Shown: positions 1 to 6,816 of the stretch, one piece after another
How the letters are laid out: the number at the start of each line of letters is the position of its first letter
Position numbering within the stretch: the stretch's first letter is position 1
DNA from: Nitrococcus sp.
Lineage (GTDB): Bacteria; Pseudomonadota; Gammaproteobacteria; Nitrococcales; Nitrococcaceae
Assembly (NCBI GenBank): GCA_030452365.1
Contig: JAKDMK010000056.1
Span: 1-9,742, forward strand
Direction of reading: 5' to 3'
DNA length: 9,742 nt
Program-made: the position numbers and the translations under genes
The notes under the pieces: generated by a model
Databases searched by the model: none
What the model was told of the DNA's origin: nothing
Seen by the model: only the letters and a program-made list of their open reading frames with translations

Positions 1-1
1 T

Positions 2-2095
2 ATCCAGAAGGCTGCCGCCGAACGGACAGCGCCGGTCCTCATCTACCAAGAAAGCAATGTCATCATCCGGGCATTGCGCGACTACCTACGCAGCGACATT
101 GCCGAGATTCTGGTCGATGACACCGAGGTATACGAACAGGCGCAAGGCTTCATCCAGCAGGTAATGCCCCACAACCTGAGCAAGCTCAAGTCCTACGAGG
201 ACAGCGTGCCGCTATTTACCCGCTATCAGCTCGAGAGCCAGATCGAATCGGCTTTCCAGCGCGAATTTCGCCTTCCGAGCGGAGGTGCCATCGTCATCGA
301 TCATACCGAAGCCTTGATCTCGATCGATATCAACTCCTCGCGCGCCACTAAAGGGGCAGATATCGAAGAAACCGCACTGCAGACAAACAACGAAGCGGCC
401 GACGAAATCGCCCGGCAGTTGCGCCTGCGCGATCTAGGAGGCCTCATTGTGGTCGATTTCATCGACATGGGAGCCAATCGCAACCAGCGTGAGGTCGAGA
501 ATCGACTGCGCGAAGCGGTCAAGATGGACAGGGCGCGGGTCCAGGTCGGACGGATCTCTCGTTTCGGATTGCTCGAGATGTCACGCCAACGCCTGCATAC
601 CTCGCTTGGTGAATCGAGTCAGGAAGTATGCGCGCGCTGCGGCGGCCGGGGCACCGTGCGCGGGCTTGAATCGTTAGCGCTCTCGGTTCTGCGCCTCATC
701 GAAGAAGAAGCGATGAAAGAAAAGACCCACCGGGTATTAGCGCAACTGCCCATCGAAGTGGCTAGTTTTCTTCTCAACGAGAAGCGCTCCGCTTTATCGG
801 CCATGGAGCAACGCAACGGCGTCGAGATTGCCCTAATCCCTAACAAAGATCTGGAGACTCCGCACTTTGAGGTCCAGCGGATTCGCGCGGATAACCGCAG
901 TGTCGATGGTTCCAGTTACCGTTTGGCGGCAGAAGCAGCGCAAAGCAAAACCACCGAACGCCTACCTGTCGTGGCGCCACAGAAACCGCCCATCGCAGAG
1001 CCCGTCGTGAAGCATTTGCAGCCGGCAACTCCTGCACCAACGCCGTTGCGAATGAGGAGCTCGACGCGGCACGAATCGATTCCCATGGGCAAAGGGCTGA
1101 GCAGCTTCTTCGGTTGGCTGCAAAAACTGGTACCCGGCAACGAGCAGGGCTCGGCGCCAGAGCCGGCGACTGATCGCGCCAGTGAGAATTCCCGTGCTCA
1201 GCCTCTGCGTGCGGATAGGCTGCACGGCGACGACGCAAGCAGGCGGCGCACAACCCGTGATAAAGCTGAGCCCACAACGGCCGCAGCTCCGGAAACCTCG
1301 GCTGATGAAGTCGAGGCAAGCGCGAACACCCAGGCGCAAAGCAGCAGCGGGCGTTCCAATCGCCGTGGCCGCCGCGGCGGGCGCAGGCGTCGCCGTAGCA
1401 GCAGCGACAAAAGCCAGCAACCGGACGCGCTGCGCGTGAGTGCTGCGGAAGAAGACGCCCAAAGCGAATGTGGCCATACGCCGTCGTCTGAGTCGCCCAA
1501 AGGCGCGTCGCAAAGCCCCTCTGCTATGCGCCAGGAGGCGGCTCTGCCGACACGTTCCAATTCCTCGACTACCAAAGAAGGCGTGGCCGATGCCACCAAC
1601 GACACGGGCGGTGATCCACGCCGCTGGTCTGGCCGGCCGCGGATTTCCCGCACTGAGCTAGCACAAACGACTCCACAATTAGGGGAGGAACCTAGTCCAG
1701 ATCGATGCGCGCCAACTGAGGAGCCACGCCGCGACGACGCTGCAGAGCATGCCGCGCCCGCAACAGCCGTATCCGCAGACCCGGCGCAGATCTGCGAACA
1801 GCAACCGGACATTCAGCCCGCTCAGGATAGGCGCGCCAACTTGCCGGTAGTGATCGAGCCACCTACCGACAATCCGGGATCTGATAGGGCGACTGCTGAA
1901 GCACCGGAACTATCACAGACACCTGAGATAGCGGCCGACAGCAGCAGCAACAAGGCCACCGGGAGACCCCGGCGAAGCCGGCAGCCGAACACACGGCGTC
2001 GCAAACAATCCAGCCCGCAAAACGAGGCAGAAAAGGATCCGGAAACAGACCCGAAACACGACGTGGCGGAACGCGAAGACCCTACGACGCGCTGA
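2..2095 (+). CDS. rne: Ribonuclease E (partial, 5' end cut by the window)
   Basis: Endoribonuclease that starts mRNA decay and processes rRNA and tRNA precursors; in the E. coli type its tail scaffolds the degradosome at the inner membrane. The reading frame is open from base 2, before the first ATG at 74, and begins in family sequence ([20 protein letters not shown]), so roughly 220 N-terminal codons with most of the S1 domain lie outside the window. Visible landmarks are the [17 protein letters not shown] stretch, the DNase I-like catalytic aspartates in [10 protein letters not shown] (Asp codon 326-328) and LIVVDFIDM (455-457), and the zinc-link CARCGGRG (Cys codons 629-631 and 638-640). 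The C-terminal half is low complexity. It carries an amphipathic helix, [13 protein letters not shown] (about 1094-1132), like the E. coli membrane-targeting segment, and an arginine block at about 1349-1400. The gene is convergent with the minus-strand operon. Identification is secure; partners bound by the tail are inference. Confidence 0.97.
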   Translation: MQKAAAERTAPVLIYQESNVIIRALRDYLRSDIAEILVDDTEVYEQAQGFIQQVMPHNLSKLKSYEDSVPLFTRYQLESQIESAFQREFRLPSGGAIVIDHTEALISIDINSSRATKGADIEETALQTNNEAADEIARQLRLRDLGGLIVVDFIDMGANRNQREVENRLREAVKMDRARVQVGRISRFGLLEMSRQRLHTSLGESSQEVCARCGGRGTVRGLESLALSVLRLIEEEAMKEKTHRVLAQLPIEVASFLLNEKRSALSAMEQRNGVEIALIPNKDLETPHFEVQRIRADNRSVDGSSYRLAAEAAQSKTTERLPVVAPQKPPIAEPVVKHLQPATPAPTPLRMRSSTRHESIPMGKGLSSFFGWLQKLVPGNEQGSAPEPATDRASENSRAQPLRADRLHGDDASRRRTTRDKAEPTTAAAPETSADEVEASANTQAQSSSGRSNRRGRRGGRRRRRSSSDKSQQPDALRVSAAEEDAQSECGHTPSSESPKGASQSPSAMRQEAALPTRSNSSTTKEGVADATNDTGGDPRRWSGRPRISRTELAQTTPQLGEEPSPDRCAPTEEPRRDDAAEHAAPATAVSADPAQICEQQPDIQPAQDRRANLPVVIEPPTDNPGSDRATAEAPELSQTPEIAADSSSNKATGRPRRSRQPNTRRRKQSSPQNEAEKDPETDPKHDVAEREDPTTR

Positions 2096-2130
2096 AACCG
2101 ACCGCCGATAGGTGTTGCGCCACCCGGGCT

Positions 2131-2153
2131 ACCCCTTTCTGACATGCAGGGGT
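2131..2153. repeat. Short inverted repeat 3' of rne
   Basis: Arms ACCCCT (2131-2136) and AGGGGT (2148-2153) are perfect complements around an 11-base loop, 36 bp after the rne stop. No T-run follows on either strand, so it is not a standard intrinsic terminator. It could be an RNA 3'-end stem or chance in GC-rich DNA. Confidence 0.35.
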
Positions 2154-2186
2154 GAAGCATATAAACGACGCGAGTGTTTGATGGAA

Positions 2187-2219
2187 ACGTAGGCCGCCAC
2201 GACGGCGGGCGGCCTACGT
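2187..2219. terminator. Strong hairpin, probable terminator for convergent genes
   Basis: Perfect 12-base arms ACGTAGGCCGCC (2187-2198) and GGCGGCCTACGT (2208-2219) enclose a 9-base loop. The stem lies 67 bp beyond the phosphatase stop on the minus strand and 91 bp beyond the rne stop on the plus strand. On the minus strand the stem runs into TTTCC, a weak T-tract; on the plus strand it runs into ATAGG. It therefore fits best as a terminator of the minus-strand operon, perhaps aided by Rho, and may also act as a 3' stabiliser for rne mRNA. The hairpin is seen directly; its role is inferred. Confidence 0.65.
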
Positions 2220-2286
2220 ATAGGCAGGAACGCAATACGTGTATCGGCAAATCCCATTCCGCTCACGCCAAACCGCCAGATTGGAT

Positions 2287-2781
2287 TTACTTGTACGCGT
2301 TTTGGTAGATACCGTGCTGATCGCGAATCGCCTGGAGCAATCCCCGAGCCGCCTCATCCACTAAGTCGAGGACATAGTCGAAACCGTTAGGGCCCCCGAA
2401 GTAAGGATCCGGGACCTCAGACTCCATAAGCGCCGACGCGAAATCCATGAACGCATAGATGCGGTCGCGGCATTCGGCAGGCGCTTTCGCCTGCAACCAT
2501 GCCAGGTTGCTGCTATCCATGGCGATAATCCAGTCAAAAGCGGTGAAATCGAGCTCGTCGACCGCCCGCGCACGTAAGCCGCTGATATCGATACCACGGC
2601 CGGCCGCGGCCTTCATGGCACGCGGGTCAGGTGGACGCCCCACGTGAAAATCGTGCGTACCCGCCGAGTCGGTTTCGATTAAATGCGCTAGCTCCTCGGT
2701 CTTGACGAGGTGTCGAAAGATGCCTTCCGCCGTCGGCGAACGACATATGTTGCCCATACACACAAACAGTACGCGGATCAT
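2287..2781 (-). CDS. Low-molecular-weight protein tyrosine phosphatase
   Basis: Cytoplasmic phosphatase of the LMW-PTP/arsenate reductase-like fold, 164 residues, the usual family length. The P-loop at the N-terminus is CMGNICRS (Cys8 nucleophile, Arg14), followed by SPTAEG. The general-acid loop is VPDPYFGG (Asp125, Tyr127). The start at 2781 (MIRVLFVCMGN) places the P-loop at the standard distance from the N-terminus, and AGGGAAG just upstream is a good ribosome binding site. A longer open frame reaching 2910 was rejected because it would overlap kdsB and add residues the family lacks. It follows kdsB with a 107-bp gap. Family members act on tyrosine kinases controlling exopolysaccharide (Wzb/Etp type), but no kinase or capsule gene is visible here, so the substrate is unknown. 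Arsenate reduction is less likely given the DPYFGG loop. Confidence 0.93.
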   Translation of the reverse strand: MIRVLFVCMGNICRSPTAEGIFRHLVKTEELAHLIETDSAGTHDFHVGRPPDPRAMKAAAGRGIDISGLRARAVDELDFTAFDWIIAMDSSNLAWLQAKAPAECRDRIYAFMDFASALMESEVPDPYFGGPNGFDYVLDLVDEAARGLLQAIRDQHGIYQNAYK

Positions 2782-2811
2782 GCTTCCCTGTTCTCCGGAA
2801 TCGATGGATGA

Positions 2812-2841
2812 ATTACAAGCGCCTGTGACGCCGCGTACCAA
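2812..2841 (-). promoter_or_regulatory. Possible sigma70 promoter for the phosphatase gene
   Basis: On the minus strand TTGGTA (2841-2836) and TGTAAT (2817-2812) are separated by 18 bases, matching the -35 and -10 consensus at 4 and 5 of 6 positions. Transcription would begin near 2805, giving a leader of about 25 bases that includes the AGGGAAG ribosome site. The 107-bp gap, the only wide one between intact genes of the block, makes an internal promoter plausible. Judged by eye only. Confidence 0.35.
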
Positions 2842-2848
2842 GCGCGGC
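2830..2848. repeat. Inverted repeat in the kdsB-phosphatase gap
   Basis: Arms GCCGCG (2830-2835) and CGCGGC (2843-2848) surround a 7-base loop. It overlaps the -35 element of the proposed promoter. There is no T-run, so it is not a clear terminator. It may be an operator-like or attenuating stem, or chance. Confidence 0.3.
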
Positions 2849-2888
2849 AAATTGGTGATCATTTCGAAGTGTCCAGCCGAGAGCGCAC

Positions 2889-3662
2889 TCAGGCCCCTGC
2901 GCTCAACCAAGATTCCGCCAGCAGCAAATCTGCCTCGGTGTCCACGCCCGGTCCAGACGGCTCCTGGGCGTCGTCCACAAGGATCGACTCCCCATGCCAG
3001 AGCATCTTGAGCTGCTCGAGCTGCTCGCGTCGTGCCAACTCACATTCCGGTAGCACTTGGTAGCGGCGCAGAAAAGCCGCGCGGTAGGCATAAACCCCCA
3101 GGTGGCGCCGATAGATCCCCACTCCTGCTAGCACCGCCGGCGAATGGCCGCTGCCAAAGGCGTCGCGATCCCAGGGAATAGGCGCACGAGAGAAATACAG
3201 CGCTCGGCGATCAGCAGCCATTACCACCTTGACCACATGGGGGCTCGCGAGCTCCCCCGGGTCGTGAATCGGAGTAGCCAGCGTAGCGATCGACACATCG
3301 GGACGCCGATCCAGTACCTCGGCCACCTGCCGCAGCAGTGATGGGGGCATTAGGGGCTCATCACCTTGCAGATTGACCACGATGGCCTCATCGGAAAGCC
3401 CTTGGCGGCGAACAACCTCGGCCAAGCGATCCGTACCCGTTGCATGTGCCGGATCGGTCATCACTGACTCGGCCCCAAAGGCCTGACAAGCTTCAACGAT
3501 GCGCCGATCGTCGGTCGCGACCAAAACCCGTGCCGCGCCGCTTGCAACCGCGCGCCGGTGGACATGTTCTAGCATCGGGCATCCGGCAATCATGCGCAGC
3601 GGCTTGCCGGGCAACCGCGTGGAGGCGTAGCGAGCGGGTATGATCACGCTAAATTCGGCCAC
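2889..3662 (-). CDS. kdsB: 3-deoxy-manno-octulosonate cytidylyltransferase (CMP-Kdo synthetase)
   Basis: Cytoplasmic enzyme that joins CTP and Kdo to form CMP-Kdo, the activated sugar for the inner core of lipopolysaccharide. The protein has 257 residues, close to E. coli KdsB (248). Family motifs are the nucleotide-binding N-terminus IIPARYASTRLPGKPL (7-22), VATDDRRI (48-55), ATGTDRL (74-80), the metal-binding LQGDEPLMP (98-106, Asp101) and the C-terminal GVDTEADL (239-246, Asp241). The start is GTG at 3662, which gives the standard MAEFSVIIPAR N-terminus. Its first 19 bases overlap the 3' end of lpxK in another frame, and no strong Shine-Dalgarno is visible, so translation is probably coupled to lpxK. 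In several related clusters a small Trm112-family gene lies between lpxK and kdsB; none fits here. All key residues are present. Confidence 0.96.
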   Translation of the reverse strand: MAEFSVIIPARYASTRLPGKPLRMIAGCPMLEHVHRRAVASGAARVLVATDDRRIVEACQAFGAESVMTDPAHATGTDRLAEVVRRQGLSDEAIVVNLQGDEPLMPPSLLRQVAEVLDRRPDVSIATLATPIHDPGELASPHVVKVVMAADRRALYFSRAPIPWDRDAFGSGHSPAVLAGVGIYRRHLGVYAYRAAFLRRYQVLPECELARREQLEQLKMLWHGESILVDDAQEPSGPGVDTEADLLLAESWLSAGA

Positions 3663-4672
3663 GGTCGATTACAACCTGTTCGTTGGAGAAACCGCATGAA
3701 CAGGGAGTCCAAAGCTTCTAGCGTAGGGATGTCCGGTTCGGCTGTCACGGGCAAGCACCATAATCCGTCCATGGCCATCTGCCGACACTTAACTGCGTCC
3801 TTTTCCGTCATTATGATCGGCAACCGCTCGGCGAACTGCAGATCTTTCTGCCGAAACGGGTGATGATCCGGGAACGGGTGTGACACTACCCGATAACCCT
3901 GCATCCGCAGCAGCCGGAAAAAGCGCTCGGGATGGCCGATGCCGGCTACCGCCCGGACACGCGCGCCGACCACGGGTGGCTCAACCGCAGAGCAACCGCC
4001 TCCGAGCGCAGCGAGCGGTCCTGGTATCAAGTGAAAGGCGTACCCGCCAGCACTCACGGCACCGCCGTTGCCGAGCACCAGATCAACCCGCCGCAGACGC
4101 GACAATGGTTCGCGCAAGGGTCCAGCCGGCAGGCAATGGCCATTGCCTACGCCGCGTTCGGCATCGAACACCGCAATTTCGGCATCGCGCGCCAGCCGAT
4201 AATGCTGCAGACCATCATCGCTAATAATTAGATCACAACGTCGCTCCCTTACGAGGAGCTCGGCGGCTGCAACCCGGTCGGCGCCCACGGCTACCGGTGC
4301 GCTCGTACGCGCGGCAATCAGCACCGCCTCATCGCCCATGCGTACCGGATCGTCCGTTGCATCCACCACCCGCAGCTTCCCGCCCGTAGTTGCATTATAA
4401 CCCCTAGCGACCACGCCCGGTCGGCATCCATAGGCCTGCAGCCGCTCCACCAGCCAGATCACAAGGGGCGTCTTACCGGTGCCGCCAACGAATAGGTTGC
4501 CGACCACGACAACCGGCACACCGATTCGGTGGCTTCGCAGCCACCCGCGACGATAGGCCACGGCACGCGCCTGAACCGTGCCGCTGAAACAAGCCGCAAA
4601 CGGCCACAAAGCCCGTGCAGACCACCCTTTTTGAAGCCAGAACTGTGGCAGATCCAGCATAGCCGGTTTCAT
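3644..4672 (-). CDS. lpxK: Tetraacyldisaccharide 4'-kinase
   Basis: Inner-membrane-associated kinase that adds the 4'-phosphate to the tetraacyl disaccharide, making lipid IVA in the Raetz pathway. It has 342 residues (E. coli 328). A hydrophobic, tryptophan-containing N-terminal segment is followed by the P-loop GNLFVGGTGKTP (58-69), then VVARGY (87-92), MGDEAVLIA (112-120), SDDGLQHYRL (151-160), LPAGPLRE (181-188) and, near the C-terminus, MTEKDAVKC, all matching LpxK. It starts 11 bp after the msbA stop. The ATG at 4672 is used; a second ATG four codons on (4660) is possible, since GAGAG abuts the first ATG and neither start has an ideal ribosome site. The 3' end overlaps kdsB by 19 bp. 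It sits between the flippase gene and the Kdo-activation gene, as expected for a lipid A operon. Confidence 0.96.
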   Translation of the reverse strand: MKPAMLDLPQFWLQKGWSARALWPFAACFSGTVQARAVAYRRGWLRSHRIGVPVVVVGNLFVGGTGKTPLVIWLVERLQAYGCRPGVVARGYNATTGGKLRVVDATDDPVRMGDEAVLIAARTSAPVAVGADRVAAAELLVRERRCDLIISDDGLQHYRLARDAEIAVFDAERGVGNGHCLPAGPLREPLSRLRRVDLVLGNGGAVSAGGYAFHLIPGPLAALGGGCSAVEPPVVGARVRAVAGIGHPERFFRLLRMQGYRVVSHPFPDHHPFRQKDLQFAERLPIIMTEKDAVKCRQMAMDGLWCLPVTAEPDIPTLEALDSLFMRFLQRTGCNRPWPNLA

Positions 4673-4683
4673 CTCTCAACCAC

Positions 4684-6471
4684 TCAGCCGGCGCGGATGC
4701 CGAGCTGCGACGGCGGCGGCCGGTGTCTGCGATATAGGCTGGCATATAGGCCGCTACGGGCCAACAGTTCGCTATGGGTACCCACCTCGACCACGCATCC
4801 CTCGTCGAGGACAATGATTCGATCGGCATTCTCCACCGTAGACAGGCGGTGACTAATTACCAGGGTCGTGCGCCCGCGCATGAGCGTATCCAGCGCATGT
4901 TGGATCAGGCGCTCGGACTGGGTATCCAACGCGGAGGTGGCTTCGTCGAGGATGAGAACAGGCGCATCCTTGAGAAGCGCCCGCGCGATGGCGATGCGCT
5001 GGCGCTGCCCACCGGAGAGCAGCACTCCATTCTCGCCCACGAGGGTTTCAAACCCCTGCGGCAATCCCTCGATGAACGTCCGGGCATTTGCCAACTCGGT
5101 GATTCGCCGCACCTCATCCATCCCCACTTCGGCTAGGCGCCCGTACGCTATGTTGCCTGCAATCGTGTCATTGAACAGTATTACCTGTTGGCTCACCAAG
5201 GCGATTTGCGCGCGCAAACCGGCCAGTCGGTAGTCAGCGAGCGGCACCCCATCGAGCAGGATGCGCCCGGCGCACGGCTCATAGAAGCGCGGCAGCAGAT
5301 TGGCGAGCGTGGTTTTGCCGCTGCCCGAGGGTCCGACGATCGCGACGGTCTCGCCGGGTTCGATACGGATATCGATTCCGCGCAACACCTCGCGAGCGTC
5401 GCTGCGATAGGCAAAGCGCACATCTTGGTATTCGATCCGACCGCAAACCCGGCCAAGCTCCAAGTGACCGCTATCCGTTTCAGGTACCTCGTCGATGACC
5501 TCGAATAGGCTCTCCCCCGCCGCGAGCCCCTTTTGGATCAATGCATGGACTTGGGTCAGTCGTTTGAGCGGCGGCAGCAGCAGCAGCATCGCGGTAATGA
5601 AAGAGACGAATGTCCCGACCGTGATGTTTGTGACACCCCCACCCAGTGTCGCCAGGTAGATTACGACGGTCAGCGCCGTTGCAGCCACGAGTTGCACCAC
5701 CGGCGTGCTCAGCCCCTTGATCGCGACAAACTTCATGAACTGCCGGCGATTGCGTTCATTTGCCGGCTCGAAGCGGCGACGCTCGTAGTCCTGAGCGCCG
5801 AAAATCTTGATCACCTCGTGACCATCAATCACCTCTTCGGCAACGTAAGCCACGCTGCCGACGCTCCTTTGTATTCTATGGCTGATGCGCCGGAAGCGCT
5901 TGCTGACATACAAGATCACCAGCGCCATCACCGGCCCCAACGCGAGCAAGCTCAGCGCCAAATGCCAGCTGATGTAGAACATGTAGGCCATCAGGAACAC
6001 GGCCGTAGCCGTATCGCGCACAACGGTAATAAGCGCATCGGCGCCAGCACTGGCGACTTGCTCGGCGTTGTAGGTCAGCTTCGAGAGCAGCATCCCCGAA
6101 GAGGCATCATCATAGTAGCGCTTGGGCAAGCTCAGCAGGCGATCGAACACCTCGGAGCGCAGCCGCTTGATCACGTTACGACTGATCCAGGCCGTACCGT
6201 AGCTCGCGCCAAAATTACTCAACCCCCGCAGCACGAAGAGCGCAAGCAGCCCCAGTGGGATCAGCCGCATCATCATAGGATCTCGAGCGACAAAGCCGGC
6301 ATCCAGCATGGGCTTGATCAGCCAGGCGAATACCGTCTGACTCGCGCCGGTGATGACCATGGCGATCAGGGAGAGAACGCCTATGAGCCAGTGGTCTCGA
6401 CTATAGCTAAACAAACGCCGGTAAATGTTGAACCGGCCCGCGCCGTTGTTCGAGGTGCTCAATGTGCTCAT
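4684..6471 (-). CDS. msbA: Lipid A export ABC transporter, ATP-binding/permease protein MsbA
   Basis: Homodimeric ABC exporter that flips core-lipid A from the inner to the outer leaflet of the inner membrane. It has 595 residues (E. coli 582). The N-terminal ABC type-1 membrane domain spans about residues 28-320, with hydrophobic stretches at about 30-52, 68-86, 145-168, 171-190, 256-275 and 282-300. The nucleotide-binding domain contains Walker A GPSGSGKTT (380-388), Q-loop Gln428, signature LSGGQ (485-489), Walker B LILDE (506-510, Glu510) and switch His541. The ATG at 6471 overlaps the stop of the upstream remnant as ATGA, and its AGGA ribosome site lies in that remnant's last codons, so translation of msbA looks coupled to it. 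lpxK follows after 11 bp. The lipid A genes downstream favour MsbA over a generic multidrug exporter. Confidence 0.96.
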   Translation of the reverse strand: MSTLSTSNNGAGRFNIYRRLFSYSRDHWLIGVLSLIAMVITGASQTVFAWLIKPMLDAGFVARDPMMMRLIPLGLLALFVLRGLSNFGASYGTAWISRNVIKRLRSEVFDRLLSLPKRYYDDASSGMLLSKLTYNAEQVASAGADALITVVRDTATAVFLMAYMFYISWHLALSLLALGPVMALVILYVSKRFRRISHRIQRSVGSVAYVAEEVIDGHEVIKIFGAQDYERRRFEPANERNRRQFMKFVAIKGLSTPVVQLVAATALTVVIYLATLGGGVTNITVGTFVSFITAMLLLLPPLKRLTQVHALIQKGLAAGESLFEVIDEVPETDSGHLELGRVCGRIEYQDVRFAYRSDAREVLRGIDIRIEPGETVAIVGPSGSGKTTLANLLPRFYEPCAGRILLDGVPLADYRLAGLRAQIALVSQQVILFNDTIAGNIAYGRLAEVGMDEVRRITELANARTFIEGLPQGFETLVGENGVLLSGGQRQRIAIARALLKDAPVLILDEATSALDTQSERLIQHALDTLMRGRTTLVISHRLSTVENADRIIVLDEGCVVEVGTHSELLARSGLYASLYRRHRPPPSQLGIRAG

Positions 6472-6737
6472 TGTCCTGGCGGTATTCTAACGATTGCAAC
6501 GTGTTGCAGCCCAGCCGCGGTGCCCAAGACGGTTACGACATGCAGACGCTCAATGCGCCCGTCCGCCCGCATAATCGGCCGGCTGGTCTGCGGGTCGCGC
6601 CCGTCGAGGCGCTGCGCGAGCGCCCGGCGCAGGGTTTCCTCGCGGTCATCCCGCAAAGCTTGATCATCGAGGAAATATCGGCCCTGCTGATTGATCGGCG
6701 CCATGACCCGATCACCTGGCTTGATCAATTCCCACAC
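6468..6737 (-). pseudogene. ExbB N-terminus fused in frame to the ExbD C-terminal half (deletion remnant)
   Basis: An 89-codon ORF starting at GTG 6737. Its first 15 residues, MWELIKPGDRVMAPI, resemble the start of ExbB/MotA-TolQ-ExbB proteins (typically MWELIKAGG-VM-PI). From NQQGRYFLDDQAL on it follows the periplasmic half of ExbD: a GRYFLDDQAL strand, DDREETLRRALAQRL helix, then RADGRIERLHVVTVLGTAAGLQ, ending AIVRIPPGQ. Missing are all ExbB transmembrane helices and the ExbD anchor with its membrane aspartate, so the product cannot be a working PMF-driven stator. An in-frame TAG nine bases upstream bars a longer form, and no good Shine-Dalgarno precedes the GTG. The gene follows comEC after 79 bp and overlaps msbA by ATGA, the positions where exbB starts and exbD ends in related loci. 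A deletion of roughly 0.8 kb is inferred from usual ExbB and ExbD lengths. A small functional protein, or mere translational coupling of msbA, cannot be excluded. The ExbD match is firmer than the short ExbB match. Confidence 0.72.
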
Positions 6738-6816
6738 GATACGCTACGCACTCGCTACCAAACCCTTGTGAACTCCAATAATACTGGATTATCGGTCGCG
6801 GCCGAAACGACGCCGT
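6738..6816 (-). other. Gap between comEC and the exbB/exbD remnant
   Basis: These 79 bp hold no ORF of interest. On the minus strand there are AT-rich hexamers GATAAT and TATTAT, resembling -10 boxes, without convincing -35 partners. A GGAG lies well upstream of the GTG, too far to serve it. It may be the former exbB leader. Confidence 0.4.

Larger units (their letters stand above)
2096..2286. other. Convergent intergenic region between rne and the phosphatase gene
   Basis: This 191-bp non-coding gap lies between the stop of rne (+) and the stop of the phosphatase gene (-). I see no credible ORF. It holds two inverted repeats, listed separately, and is the natural place for transcription from both sides to end. 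The remaining sequence, including the AT-richer patch near 2155-2180, shows nothing I can name. Confidence 0.7.

Noticed and set aside
962..1812. Overlapping minus-strand open frames of 159-204 codons across the rne tail
   Set aside because: They are shadows of the GC-rich, low-complexity rne tail, with arginine, alanine and serine runs and no recognisable domain; rne continues in frame to its stop.
2782..2910. N-terminal extension of the phosphatase frame up to 2910
   Set aside because: The P-loop cysteine must lie near the N-terminus; the ATG at 2781 with AGGGAAG upstream fits, and the extension overlaps kdsB.
3880..4231. Plus-strand open frames of 114 and 99 codons inside lpxK
   Set aside because: Both are antisense to a complete lpxK with all motifs and have no credible product.
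5533..6663. Long plus-strand open frame of 376 codons opposite msbA and the remnant
   Set aside because: It is rich in Gln, His, Arg and Asp, the pattern given by reading a membrane-protein gene backwards in GC-rich DNA, and it lies wholly over an intact msbA with clear motifs. No family resemblance.
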